Source: CAMBDR01 sp046597185
GTDB lineage: Bacteria > Pseudomonadota > Gammaproteobacteria > Burkholderiales > Burkholderiaceae_D
Assembly (NCBI GenBank): GCA_046597185.1
Contig: JBKJLF010000215.1
Span: forward strand, 1 to 7,342
Direction: 5' to 3'
DNA: 7,342 bases
Position 1 is the first letter of the stretch, and each line of letters starts with the position of its first letter. The position numbers and the translations under genes were made by a program. Below, piece by piece: positions 1-6,350 of the stretch. The notes beneath the pieces were generated by a model. It saw nothing but the letters and a program-made list of their open reading frames with translations. It had not been told where the DNA came from and did not search any database.

Positions 1-3000
1 GACACATCTGTTACTGGAGGATGCGCATAACGCACGCCAGCACGCCAGGCAGCCGCATCCTCTTCGGTATCAGCAAGCAGTTCCAGGGCCACGGCTTGCA
101 CGTCGTCATCGACACCAAGGTCGATAACACAAGGCTGCAACATAGGATATTCTGTACCGGCAACCCGCATTAAGCCGATCAGCGCGCCCCATGCCGGCGT
201 AGGGCCATCGCCAGCAACGACGGCTTGCGCATCACGCGTGAGCACATAAATTCGAGGACATGTCGCCGCGCCCTGCACCCATCCCACCAAGGACTGAATG
301 ACACGCAACAGCAAAATGACCGGTTCCGTTTCCACCTGATGCCAGTCAGCGCTTGCTCCCAGATCAAACACAATGCCCTGATAAGCCGTTTTTTCTTCAA
401 TACTCGACCGTACTGATCGGCCCAGTTCAGCAAGAAGATAGTCTGCCCTTTGCTCGGCAGTACACACATTTTTGCCAAAGCACAGCGAAGTAACGCCAAT
501 ACCGGGCGCTTTTTCCAATGCACTAACCAAGGGTGCAAAGTCATTGCCCAATCCAGCGACGAGGAAACGGGCCTGATCCAGTGTACGCTTGGGCGCTTCC
601 ACGCTCTCCCATACTTGGCTGTATGTCCAGTCGCGGGTAATATCGCCTTGTTGGGACAAGGTGTCGGGTAGTGCCTGGCAACGCAGTCCAATAATTTCAG
701 CAATCGCGCCTTGCTCGTCATACAAGCGAAGATCCGCCTCCAACCAATCCGATGCCATATGCACGATGCGTCCATGGCACCAGAAATCGCTGCCAGGCTG
801 GCGACGATAAATCACCTTGCGAATCCCTGTGGGCAGGAATGTGCCACTGCCAGCGGGCATAATGGTCAGTAACGCTTGGAAACAAGCGTCCAGTTTCGTG
901 GGATTAAGCCAAGTATCGCCATCTGGTTCGGTTTCAAGCACGCGCGCCATGACGACACCATCGCCCCAACGTAGCTCTGAAACGCCCTGAAAGGCCGGCC
1001 CATAATAAAGTCCTTTTTGCGCCATTTCTTCATAGTGATCAGCCTTGGCCTTACTTTGGGTACAGCTTGCCAGGGCTAATTCATGATCAAACGATGTGGC
1101 ATTTTTAGGCACTTGCGTCGAAATTCGACCCTCCGAATTTAAATCCCACGGTGCCTTATTATTACGCCTGCGGCTATAAATTTTAAATACGCCACTGTCA
1201 CTGGTTTCAACACGCAGCTCCGATTCATCGGCGGGGTCCACAACCAAAGCGCGGCGAAATGCCATATCTTCGAGCAAACACGGGCCACTCGCAAAACATT
1301 CCTGATACACCGCCAACGCAGTCTCAACATACGCCGCACCGGGCAACAAAACCAGGCCTTGCACCTGATGATCCATCAGGAATGGGAGAAACCGTGGATT
1401 CAAACTGCTTTCCCAGACATGACCGGGCGCATCGACCAAACGCTGCAAAAGAGGATGAATCACGGTGCCCAGGCGATCCAACCGCCCCGCCTCGGTTTCA
1501 TTCCAGTGAATCGCGCGCTGCCAAGGGTAAGCAGGCAACTCAAGGAAGTTACCGTTCGGGTAAATCGCCGCCCAGTTCATTTTATAACCTGCGCAGTACA
1601 GATCGCCCATTGCCTTTGCAAAGACATTCGATTCATCTTCGCCACGACGCATCGATGCCACGAGTTTGGCTTCGATTCCTCGCGCGGAAAAAATCTGCTT
1701 CATTGAAGTGGATAACACAGGGTGGGGGCCCACCTCAAGGAATAATTTGTGACCATCTTCCACCAGCGCCGCGATGGCTTTTGCAAACAAAACTGGCTCA
1801 CGAATATTGTCACACCAATATTCGGCATCATGCAAAGCGACCTCAACTCTTTCACCGCGCACAGTGGAGTAAAGCGGAATCTGTGGCGGGAAAATTTGCA
1901 AATCAGCCAGACTTTCTCGCGTCTCTGGCTTGAGTGGCTCCATGGCCGGACTATGGTAGGGAACCTCCACTTGTAGTGCTTTATTGAACCATCCCAACGT
2001 CGTCACCTGTTCAGCAATACGTGCGAGCGCATCAGAATCACCCGCCAAGGTCACCGAGCCTGGGCTGTTAATTGCCGCAACAGAAACCACATCCGAGTAC
2101 GGAGCGAGCACCTTCATCGCGTCCTGCTCGCTGCAACCCAAGGCCAACATACTACCTTTACCGGCCGCCTGTTTTTGGATACGACTACGGTGAAAGCTGA
2201 TCTTGAGCGCATCACGAAGCCCATAGCAACCAGCGACATATGCTGCCGTAACCTCGCCAACACTGTGCCCGACGATGGCCGCAGGATAAACACCTTTCGA
2301 CTTCCACAACTCAGTCAGCGCAGCCTGAATGACGAAGTTAGCGGGCTGGGCGACTTGCGTGTCTGACATGGTGGAGCTGGCCTCGTCAGCCTGCATTTTT
2401 TCGAGGATGGACCAGCCTGCCACTTCTCTGAAAATTTGATCGCATTGATCCACAAAATCCCGGAAAACGGGCTCGTCACGGTAAAGATCGCGCCCCATGC
2501 GCCACCACTGCGGCCCCATACCGGTAAATACAAACACAGGCGCAACGGCCATATGAGTAGGCGCTTGCCCATCACTCACCGCATCATCGAAGCCCTGGGC
2601 GAGCCAGGCATCGAGGTGTTCCAAAGCATGCTCCCGACCACTGGTAACCAGTGTCAGGCGATGTGAGTGATGAGTCCGACGGCGTGCAGAGGAATACACC
2701 AAATCGGGAAAGTTCGAGGCATCATGCCCGGCAATGGTGATCCGCAATGCAGCAACATAGGCTTTCAGCGCATCTGCGTCACGTGCCGAGGCGACCATTA
2801 AATATTGATTAGCAAGGTCGCCGGAGGATGAGGTACTTGCATTGCGAAAGCCCTGCATCAACACATGCGCATTCGTGCCACCGTAGCCAAAGGAGTTTAC
2901 CCCCGCGAGGAAAGGCCTGCCATCATCCGGTATGGTTTCTGCGCACAAAGGCAGGCGAAGTCCGAGTTGATCAAATGGTATCGCAGGATTGGGGGTCTTC

Positions 3001-4235
3001 AAATTCGCCAGCGGAGGAATCACACCGTGGTGCAAAGTGAGTGCCATTTTGATTACCGCAGCAATGCCGGCCGCAGCTTCCAGATGGCCAATATTGGCTT
3101 TCACCGAGCTAACAACACAAGCATCCCCTTCGGCTCTATCTTTACCCACCGCCTGCCCCAAGGCACTCGCTTCCAGTGGGTCGCCCACTGCTGTGCCCGT
3201 ACCGTGAGCCTCGAACACACGGATATCCGACGCCACAGCGCCGGCTCTGGCGCAAACCTGCCTAATCAAGGCCGCCTGAGAAGCAGGGTTAGGTACGGTG
3301 ATGCCGTCAGTACGGCCATCTTGATTACAACCAGTAGCACGGATGGTGGCATAAATCCTGTCGCCAGCGGCGATGGCCGCCGATTTGCGCTTAAGAACCA
3401 CCATGCCCGCGCCTTCGCCCCGCCCATAACCATCGCCTTCCGCATCAAAACTCTTGCTGCGCCCATCCTTGGCCAAAAACTTCCCTTTGCACATGGCCAT
3501 CATCACTTCGGGACGATGCATGACATTAACACCGCCTACCAGCGCAATATCACAATCGCCATTCCATATTCCATTGCAAGCCAGGTGTGTCGCAACCAGA
3601 GAACCCGAGCATGCTGTGTCTAAAGATATGCTCGGACCACGTAAATCAAATGAGTGAGAAAGACGATTAGCCAACATCGCCAACGTAAACCCGACCGCAG
3701 TATGTGAACCAATGGAGTCGCGGTTGAGTGGGCTTAACTGTGTAATCATGGAGTCCATCATGAACCCACCCACAAAAACCCCTGTATTCGAACCAATCAA
3801 CTGATCGGCATCCAGGCCTGCGTTTTCAATCGATTCCCACGCGACTTCCAACAGGAGCCGTTGCTGAGGATCAAGAAAGTCGGCCTCACGCGGGGAAATG
3901 CCAAAAAACATGGGATCGAATTCGCGAATGTCATGCTGCAAAAAGCCGCCCCGATTAACATAAAGCCGACCAATTTGACTGGCATCCGAATCACAGAAGC
4001 GTTTGGCATCCCAACGTCCTTCGGGAACATCCACAATCCCATCCCGACCACCAATGAGCAATTCCCAAAATTTTTCGGGATTAGCAGCGCCACCTGGAAA
4101 ACGGCAACCGATACCAACAATGGCTATTTCTTCGTTGTTATAACTTCCGCTCATTGCTCTATCTTGGGTTTGGGATTCGCCTTTATTATTCCCGACATCG
4201 CTTGTTTCAACGGCATTCTGCAATAAATTCGACAT
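1..4235 (-). CDS. Type I polyketide synthase, KS-AT-DH-(KR structural) N-terminal part, 3' end cut by window
   Basis: Reading from ATG at 4235, the frame stays open for 1411 codons to the window edge, so the C-terminus is missing. Ketosynthase, about residues 36-461: DTACSGS with nucleophile Cys209, EAHGTGT with His344, NIGHLEAAAG with His384, GYGGTNAHV near 450. Acyltransferase, about 566-862: GMGPQWW at 572, GHSVG with Ser658, Arg683 exactly 25 residues later (the carboxylate-binding Arg spacing of FabD), His761 in VPYHS. Dehydratase, about 926-1190: HQVQGLVLLP with His956, YYGPAFQG near 1077, LDACFQ with Asp1116. From about 1200 the sequence fits the structural subdomain of a ketoreductase (WGALIGLMRVAGTEYP, 1349-1364). 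All visible catalytic residues are intact. The DH-KR junction leaves no room for a C-methyltransferase. The enzyme should condense malonyl-type units with reduction and dehydration; ER, catalytic KR and ACP are expected beyond the edge. Product unknown. The start has a good ribosome site; Met28 is a weaker alternative. Confidence 0.97.
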   Translation of the reverse strand, partial: MSNLLQNAVETSDVGNNKGESQTQDRAMSGSYNNEEIAIVGIGCRFPGGAANPEKFWELLIGGRDGIVDVPEGRWDAKRFCDSDASQIGRLYVNRGGFLQHDIREFDPMFFGISPREADFLDPQQRLLLEVAWESIENAGLDADQLIGSNTGVFVGGFMMDSMITQLSPLNRDSIGSHTAVGFTLAMLANRLSHSFDLRGPSISLDTACSGSLVATHLACNGIWNGDCDIALVGGVNVMHRPEVMMAMCKGKFLAKDGRSKSFDAEGDGYGRGEGAGMVVLKRKSAAIAAGDRIYATIRATGCNQDGRTDGITVPNPASQAALIRQVCARAGAVASDIRVFEAHGTGTAVGDPLEASALGQAVGKDRAEGDACVVSSVKANIGHLEAAAGIAAVIKMALTLHHGVIPPLANLKTPNPAIPFDQLGLRLPLCAETIPDDGRPFLAGVNSFGYGGTNAHVLMQGFRNASTSSSGDLANQYLMVASARDADALKAYVAALRITIAGHDASNFPDLVYSSARRRTHHSHRLTLVTSGREHALEHLDAWLAQGFDDAVSDGQAPTHMAVAPVFVFTGMGPQWWRMGRDLYRDEPVFRDFVDQCDQIFREVAGWSILEKMQADEASSTMSDTQVAQPANFVIQAALTELWKSKGVYPAAIVGHSVGEVTAAYVAGCYGLRDALKISFHRSRIQKQAAGKGSMLALGCSEQDAMKVLAPYSDVVSVAAINSPGSVTLAGDSDALARIAEQVTTLGWFNKALQVEVPYHSPAMEPLKPETRESLADLQIFPPQIPLYSTVRGERVEVALHDAEYWCDNIREPVLFAKAIAALVEDGHKLFLEVGPHPVLSTSMKQIFSARGIEAKLVASMRRGEDESNVFAKAMGDLYCAGYKMNWAAIYPNGNFLELPAYPWQRAIHWNETEAGRLDRLGTVIHPLLQRLVDAPGHVWESSLNPRFLPFLMDHQVQGLVLLPGAAYVETALAVYQECFASGPCLLEDMAFRRALVVDPADESELRVETSDSGVFKIYSRRRNNKAPWDLNSEGRISTQVPKNATSFDHELALASCTQSKAKADHYEEMAQKGLYYGPAFQGVSELRWGDGVVMARVLETEPDGDTWLNPTKLDACFQALLTIMPAGSGTFLPTGIRKVIYRRQPGSDFWCHGRIVHMASDWLEADLRLYDEQGAIAEIIGLRCQALPDTLSQQGDITRDWTYSQVWESVEAPKRTLDQARFLVAGLGNDFAPLVSALEKAPGIGVTSLCFGKNVCTAEQRADYLLAELGRSVRSSIEEKTAYQGIVFDLGASADWHQVETEPVILLLRVIQSLVGWVQGAATCPRIYVLTRDAQAVVAGDGPTPAWGALIGLMRVAGTEYPMLQPCVIDLGVDDDVQAVALELLADTEEDAAAWRAGVRYAHPPVTDV

Positions 4236-4239
4236 AAAA

Positions 4240-4247
4240 CTCTCTCC
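4240..4247 (-). promoter_or_regulatory. Ribosome binding site of the polyketide synthase
   Basis: The minus strand reads GGAGAGAG followed by TTTT and ATG. The GGAG core (4244-4247) sits 8 bases from the start codon at 4235. This supports Met1 over the in-frame Met28 just before the ketosynthase domain. Confidence 0.75.
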
Positions 4248-4265
4248 GTTTAATCTCACCAATTC

Positions 4266-4283
4266 AAAAAAATTGCCTTGCAA
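4266..4283 (-). terminator. Weak terminator- or attenuator-like hairpin in the synthase leader
   Basis: The minus strand reads TTGC AAG GCAA (4273-4283) followed directly by seven T (4266-4272), about 30 bases before the synthase ATG. An alternative outer pairing AATTG/CAATT (4286-4290 with 4271-4275) also exists. The stem is only 4 to 5 pairs and A+T-rich, so as an intrinsic terminator it would be weak. It is noted because its GGCAAT arm is identical to an arm of the upstream leader hairpin. Confidence 0.2.
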
Positions 4284-4326
4284 AACAATTAATCTTATGT
4301 CACCTTCTCCAAGTCATTAGGTGGTC

Positions 4327-4347
4327 ATTGCCAGTTTCTCCGGCAAT
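4327..4347 (-). promoter_or_regulatory. Stem-loop at the 5' end of the polyketide synthase leader
   Basis: In the minus-strand transcript ATTGCCGG and CTGGCAAT form an 8-pair stem including one G-U pair, with the loop AGAAA (4335-4339). On the plus strand the same position would be an A-C mismatch, so the hairpin is better suited to the synthase transcript. It would begin a few bases after the predicted start of transcription. It has no T run after it in that direction, so it is not a terminator; mRNA stabilisation or a regulatory leader are possible. Confidence 0.35.
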
Positions 4348-4358
4348 AACTTTTTTGC

Positions 4359-4386
4359 ATTTTATCATGATAGATGGAAAATTCAA
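4359..4386 (-). promoter_or_regulatory. Candidate sigma-70-type promoter for the polyketide synthase
   Basis: On the minus strand a -35 candidate TTGAAT (4381-4386, four of six matches to TTGACA) and a -10 candidate TAAAAT (4359-4364, five of six matches to TATAAT) are separated by 16 bases. Transcription would start near 4352 in a run of A, giving a leader of about 117 bases before the synthase ATG. This is a consensus match by eye only. Confidence 0.45.
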
Positions 4387-4387
4387 G

Positions 4388-4402
4388 CCACCTAAACCAC
4401 CT
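4388..4402 (-). repeat. Direct repeat AGGTGG-TTT-AGGTGG next to the -35 element
   Basis: Two copies of AGGTGG (4388-4393 and 4397-4402 on the minus strand) lie 9 bases apart, immediately upstream of the candidate -35. A third copy in opposite orientation lies downstream of the promoter as TTAGGTGG on the plus strand (4317-4324), matching CCACCTAA at 4388-4395. The dyad arms at 4407-4421 carry the related AGGTA. These could be sites for one regulator. Confidence 0.35.
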
Positions 4403-4406
4403 GCCC

Positions 4407-4421
4407 GAGGTATTCTACCTC
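4407..4421. promoter_or_regulatory. Perfect dyad GAGGTA-TTC-TACCTC, possible operator
   Basis: Six-base arms are perfectly complementary around a 3-base centre. If transcription of the synthase starts near 4352, the dyad is centred at about -62, a typical place for an activator that touches RNA polymerase from upstream. The binding protein is unknown and the spacing argument depends on the predicted promoter. Confidence 0.35.
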
Positions 4422-4590
4422 AAGCCCACGATCCAAGTACAAATTTAAACACGACAACGGAACATTTTCCAAAGCGCAGGATTAAATCCGCACAAAATCG
4501 CGGCAACAATCTCCCCAAAGCATCGCCCGATTTACCGCTGACACAAAGCTAGCCCTAATGCGCCACATACTGCTCATTAACACTGAAAAA

Positions 4591-4620
4591 TCAGTCCTTA
4601 TCAGTCCTTACGAGTCCTTA
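4591..4620. repeat. Three tandem copies of a 10-base unit (TCAGTCCTTA)
   Basis: Two perfect copies of TCAGTCCTTA (4591-4600, 4601-4610) are followed by a third with two changes (CGAGTCCTTA, 4611-4620). The array lies 60 bases after the ATPase stop codon and is in no coding frame I would support. A small ACTGA-AAAA-TCAGT dyad (4582-4595) overlaps its first copy. The 10-base period is close to one helical turn. Confidence 0.8.
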
Positions 4621-4623
4621 CCA

Positions 4624-4642
4624 ATTCACACGCTGATTCACA
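4624..4642. repeat. Direct repeat ATTCACA with 5-base spacer
   Basis: ATTCACA occurs at 4624-4630 and again at 4636-4642, separated by CGCTG. It lies between the ATPase stop and the 10-base tandem array. It is short and may be accidental. Confidence 0.4.
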
Positions 4643-4679
4643 ATATGGCAGCTAAGGCACCCAAACCCATACTTGCACT

Positions 4680-5522
4680 TCACAACTGCGCAAAGCGCTG
4701 CTTGATCTCTTTACTCAATTCAAAAAACGCCGCCGTTTGGTCAATATTTTGATGCCAGGCCAGGCCGCGCTCAATCAAATCATATTGATATTTGATGTGC
4801 GCACCGCCCGTTGGCTGGCCGTTGGCATCCAAATCGCGCCCCAATAACCACAGCGTATCGGCAATGCAAATCGAGGATTCGATATCATGGGTAATGACGA
4901 TGGTGGTGTTCAATTCATCCACGGTCGAAATCTTCAGAATGGCTTCACAAACATTGGCCTTGGCCGCCGGGTCGAGGCCGGAAAACGGTTCATCCATCAA
5001 TAAAAAGTGCGAACTGCACAGCAATTGCTGGGCGATGGCTACCCGCTGGCGTTGGCCGCCGGAGAGCGCTGCCGGGTAAGCCAGGGCGCGCTCGGCCAGG
5101 CCAAATTCTTCCAGCAAAGCCATCACACGTGCCTTTGCCTGTTGCGCGTCCGGTATTTTGCGCTTGGCCACCACCATCAGGTTGCCCAACACGGTGCGGT
5201 GCGCCAGCAGAGGGTAATTTTGCGCTACCACACCCACTTCACCCGGCGTGACCGGGGTGCGTTTGCCGTTCAGGTACACGCCACCACAAGCGGGCGTTTG
5301 CAAGCCGGCGATGCAACGGAATAACTGGGTTTTGCCGATGCCGGATGGCCCCAACAAGCACACGACCTGCCCTTGTTGCATGCCTTCGCGCTGGATGTTG
5401 TTAATCGCTGCGCTGACACCGCTCAAAATCGGCTTGTCGAAATTGACAGACAGATTTTCTATCGTCACCAGGGGTTGCGCCAGATGATAGGGTAAGGGGG
5501 CGTTCGCTAAGGGGGCATTCAT
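4680..5522 (-). CDS. ABC transporter ATP-binding protein (NitT/TauT-type importer)
   Basis: This 280-residue cytoplasmic ATPase powers the importer formed with the upstream permease and binding protein. All nucleotide-binding motifs are present in order: Walker A GPSGIGKT (58-65), Q-loop QNYPLL (Gln101), signature LSGGQRQR (133-140), Walker B FLLMDEP (153-159) and switch His192 in ITHD. Length and motif spacing fit the nitrate/taurine/sulfonate importer ATPases; the roughly 85-residue tail after the H-loop is unassigned. I chose ATG at 5522 because it follows the permease stop after one base and has GGAG (5530-5533) 7 bases upstream. A longer frame starting at 5633 would overlap the permease by more than 100 bases and adds an implausible Cys-rich leader. 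The N-terminus holds a small NAPLA/NAPLP repeat. Substrate cannot be deduced. Confidence 0.95.
   Translation of the reverse strand: MNAPLANAPLPYHLAQPLVTIENLSVNFDKPILSGVSAAINNIQREGMQQGQVVCLLGPSGIGKTQLFRCIAGLQTPACGGVYLNGKRTPVTPGEVGVVAQNYPLLAHRTVLGNLMVVAKRKIPDAQQAKARVMALLEEFGLAERALAYPAALSGGQRQRVAIAQQLLCSSHFLLMDEPFSGLDPAAKANVCEAILKISTVDELNTTIVITHDIESSICIADTLWLLGRDLDANGQPTGGAHIKYQYDLIERGLAWHQNIDQTAAFFELSKEIKQRFAQL
5493..5516 (-). repeat. 15-base-period repeat in the ATPase N-terminus
   Basis: The 9-base unit GCCCCCTTA (minus strand) occurs twice, at 5508-5516 and 5493-5501, separated by GCGAAC. It encodes the two NAPL units of the N-terminal NAPLANAPLP stretch, ahead of the conserved ATPase fold. 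It is a small in-frame duplication with no evident function. Confidence 0.6.
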
Positions 5523-5523
5523 A

Positions 5524-6315
5524 TCAAGACTCCAGTTTTCCATAGGCCGCATAAGGGCATAATACCGCTTTGATTTGGCCAAACACATAGTCTTGCAGCA
5601 GCCCATACAGCAAGATGGTAATTTGAATCGCAAACACGCCGCTCAACTGAAAATAGCGATTTTGATTCAACAGCATGGCACCAATGCCGCCTTGCGAGCG
5701 GGTTAAACCTTCCACCATGGTCAGCAAAGTCCAGCCGATGGCGGCGTTTTGCCGTACCAAATCCAGGAACACATCGGCTTTGCCTAAAATGACCAGTTCC
5801 CAAGTGATGCGCCAATTTTTTAGCCCCAAAGTTTTGCAATGGTCAATCGCTTGCTGCGGTATGGCTTTCACTTCGGCTTGCATCGCGGTGACCATCATCA
5901 CGCTAATGCCAAACACCAACAAGGCCAGCTTGAGTTGATAGCTATCGTTGGTCATCAGCATAAATACATAGCTCAGGCCGGCAAAACCGAGGAAGCGCAG
6001 AATCGAACTGAATTGGGCCAGACCGGCAAATATCGGGGCGGTGGCGGCGGCGCTTAAGCTCAGGCTGATGACGCTGGCGATGAAGAGCGCCATCAACAGC
6101 ACTTTAATGCTCTGCCACATCTCCAGCAGCATGCCCTGGCTTTGTACCAGTAACCACCAGCCGGATGCCACCTCTTGCGGCGATGGCAGGGTTTTGGAGT
6201 TGCTGGCAAACCAGAATGTGAGCGCAATCCCCGCTTGCAGCACCAGCAGCATGCGCATTCTGCCGCCGGAGGTTGGGGTGTAAGGTAAAAATACGTTTTT
6301 TAAGGCGGCATTCAT
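5524..6315 (-). CDS. ABC transporter permease (NitT/TauT/SsuC type)
   Basis: This 263-residue inner-membrane protein forms the channel of the importer, probably as a homodimer. Hydrophobic segments lie near residues 20-38, 64-90, 104-121, 129-147, 186-203 and 224-245, fitting a six-helix permease. LPSPQEV (43-49) is typical of taurine/sulfonate-type permeases after the first helix. The cytoplasmic EAA-type loop, which docks the ATPase, lies around 155-180 (QQAIDHCKTLGLKNWRITWE); its canonical EAA residues are diverged but the LG centre is kept. I chose ATG at 6315, which has AAGAGAG (6323-6329) 7 bases upstream. A TTG-initiated extension of 13 residues from 6354 would overlap the previous stop and is less likely. 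It lies 35 bases after the binding-protein gene and 1 base before the ATPase gene, so co-translation is likely. Confidence 0.93.
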   Translation of the reverse strand: MNAALKNVFLPYTPTSGGRMRMLLVLQAGIALTFWFASNSKTLPSPQEVASGWWLLVQSQGMLLEMWQSIKVLLMALFIASVISLSLSAAATAPIFAGLAQFSSILRFLGFAGLSYVFMLMTNDSYQLKLALLVFGISVMMVTAMQAEVKAIPQQAIDHCKTLGLKNWRITWELVILGKADVFLDLVRQNAAIGWTLLTMVEGLTRSQGGIGAMLLNQNRYFQLSGVFAIQITILLYGLLQDYVFGQIKAVLCPYAAYGKLES

Positions 6316-6350
6316 GATTTGGCTCTCTTGCTGTTTGCCCACCAATCCAC

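Larger units (their letters stand above)
4236..4679. other. Intergenic region between ABC operon and polyketide synthase
   Basis: This 444-base stretch is richer in A+T than the flanking genes and carries no ORF that I would call a gene. It contains, in minus-strand order, a 7-base direct repeat (4624-4642), a 10-base triplicate repeat (4591-4620), a 15-base dyad (4407-4421), two AGGTGG elements (4388-4402), a promoter candidate (4359-4386), a leader hairpin (4327-4347), an inverted AGGTGG element (4317-4324) and a weak terminator-like hairpin (4266-4283). I found no convincing rho-independent terminator for the upstream ABC operon. Confidence 0.7.

Noticed and set aside
179..775. Minus-strand open frame of 198 codons in another frame of the synthase
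   Set aside because: It is Trp/Arg/Cys-rich without a recognisable domain, while the synthase frame runs through the same bases uninterrupted.
1259..1933. Plus-strand open frame of 224 codons
   Set aside because: It is antisense to the AT-DH part of the synthase, with low-complexity Pro/Arg/His-rich translation typical of a shadow frame.
2865..3623. Plus-strand open frame of 252 codons
   Set aside because: It lies antisense within the ketosynthase coding region, its translation matches no family I recognise, and the minus-strand frame is fully explained by conserved catalytic motifs.
4328..4356. Plus-strand hairpin followed by six T, resembling an intrinsic terminator
   Set aside because: In that direction the stem contains an A-C mismatch, the T run is offset from the stem, and no plus-strand gene lies upstream to be terminated.
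4460..4580. Short minus-strand frame of about 31 codons in the intergenic region
   Set aside because: There is no good ribosome site, no recognisable features and no support beyond an ATG and a stop, so it is not called as a gene.
4236..4679. CRISPR array, tRNA or insertion sequence in the intergenic region
   Set aside because: The only tandem repeat has 10-base units with no spacers; no cloverleaf, transposase remnant or terminal inverted repeats were seen.
5519..5839. Minus-strand frame of 106 codons overlapping the permease
   Set aside because: It is out of frame with the permease, whose helices and EAA loop account for this stretch.
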